A DNA stretch of 64,000 nt from Bacteroidetes bacterium OLB9 (lineage in GTDB: Bacteria > Bacteroidota > Bacteroidia > Chitinophagales > Saprospiraceae), in NCBI GenBank assembly GCA_001567255.1, contig LNBW01000022.1, positions 48,080-112,079 of the forward strand, written 5' to 3'. The position numbers and the translations under genes were made by a program. Position 1 is the first letter of the stretch; every line of letters starts with the position of its first letter. This document shows positions 63,766 through 64,000 of this stretch, one piece after another. The notes under the pieces were generated by a model. It saw only the letters and a list, made by a program, of their open reading frames with translations. It had not been told where the DNA came from and ran no database searches.

Positions 63766-64000
63766 TATGTCCCGTCCTAAAATAGCGATACACTAAAAAA
63801 GTATCAATATGCAAAATAAAGAAAACGAGTATGTTAAACGCACTCAAAAAGATTACACATTAGCATTTAAACTTCAAGTCGTATCAGAAATTGAACGAGG
63901 AGAACTCAGCTGTAGAGGAGCAACTAATAAGTATGGAATTCAAGGTAGAGCAACAATAACCAAATTGGTTGAGAAAATATGGTAAATTTGACTGGTTAAA
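63766..64000 (+). mobile_element. Left end of an IS3-type insertion sequence
   Basis: The start of an insertion sequence enters from about 63766; a likely terminal inverted repeat begins TGTCCCGTCC at 63768. It lies only about ten bases after the tricorn gene terminator. The right end is outside the window, so the full inverted repeats and target duplication could not be checked. The exact boundary is uncertain. Confidence 0.6.
63809..64000 (+). CDS. IS3-type transposase OrfA, partial (frameshifted)
   Basis: The frame starts at ATG 63809 and reads KRTQKDYTLAFKLQVVSEI and LSCRGATNKYGIQGRATITK, the helix-turn-helix protein encoded by the first frame of IS3-family elements. It stops early at TAA near 63983. 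Without one of the two T at 63965-63966 the frame continues as KWLRKYGKFDWL, which is the normal OrfA sequence, so it is another single-base insertion. The gene continues beyond the window. Confidence 0.8.

Overview
The window is AT-rich chromosomal DNA from a member of the Bacteroidota, most likely a Saprospiraceae-like lineage. The phylum call rests on promoters of the TTTG / TAnnTTTG type, genes mostly without Shine-Dalgarno sites, a type IX secretion (T9SS) sorting tail on an M1 peptidase, and phylum-typical families (DUF5683, DUF4292, DUF6438, probable DUF6787, a Bacteroidota-type ccmE-ccmF pair). The family-level guess is inference. Almost all genes are housekeeping or conserved-hypothetical. 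No rRNA, tRNA, CRISPR array or prophage was seen. The only mobile DNA is the start of an IS3-type element at the right edge.

Layout. 1-4.4 kb: tail of a saccharopine-dehydrogenase-like gene, BFN nuclease, pdxJ, a zinc phospholipase/nuclease and a secreted thioredoxin carrying a dockerin module. 4.9-8 kb: UPF0173 hydrolase, parA, parB and a DUF5683 protein. 8-12.5 kb: aminotransferase, beta carbonic anhydrase, DoxX-like protein, ECF sigma factor, folE and a flavin reductase. 12.7-16.8 kb: the methionine operon metY-metX-hom behind a double attenuator. 16.9-28 kb: exbB/exbD, a phosphoribosyltransferase, an Fe-S oxidoreductase pair, GMC oxidoreductase, pyk, and a TPR / DUF4292 / EnvC-like operon. 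28-41.5 kb: AspA-like and asparaginase-like enzymes, cdd, kdsB, LysM and UbiA-like proteins, PspC, GH2, TraB, Lrp, proC, and a truncated 5'-nucleotidase. 41.5-50 kb: a kinase-aminotransferase fusion, GH95, DinB, a TPMT-type methyltransferase and an SMR transporter. 50-64 kb: ccmE-ccmF, DUF2520 protein, cobalamin adenosyltransferase, CBS protein, M1 peptidase, MazG-like protein, tricorn-like protease and the IS3 start.

Main discovery candidate: upstream of metY there are two consecutive, previously unlisted short reading frames, of 24 and 44 codons. One carries Met-Met-Met-Cys-Cys and the other a (Met-Cys)5 run. Each is followed by an intrinsic terminator, and each has a perfectly placed alternative (antiterminator) helix. 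This is the architecture of ribosome-mediated attenuation, here in tandem and reading both methionine and cysteine supply, in front of the genes that make homocysteine from homoserine and sulfide.

Caution on sequence quality: at least eight genes (parA, folE, metX, the EnvC-like gene twice, proC, a lipoprotein, probably the M1 peptidase, and the IS orfA) contain single-base indels, mostly one extra base in a homopolymer. Most of these genes are intact in both flanking frames, so uncorrected long-read assembly errors are the likeliest cause. These genes are annotated as one frameshifted CDS each, with corrected limits.
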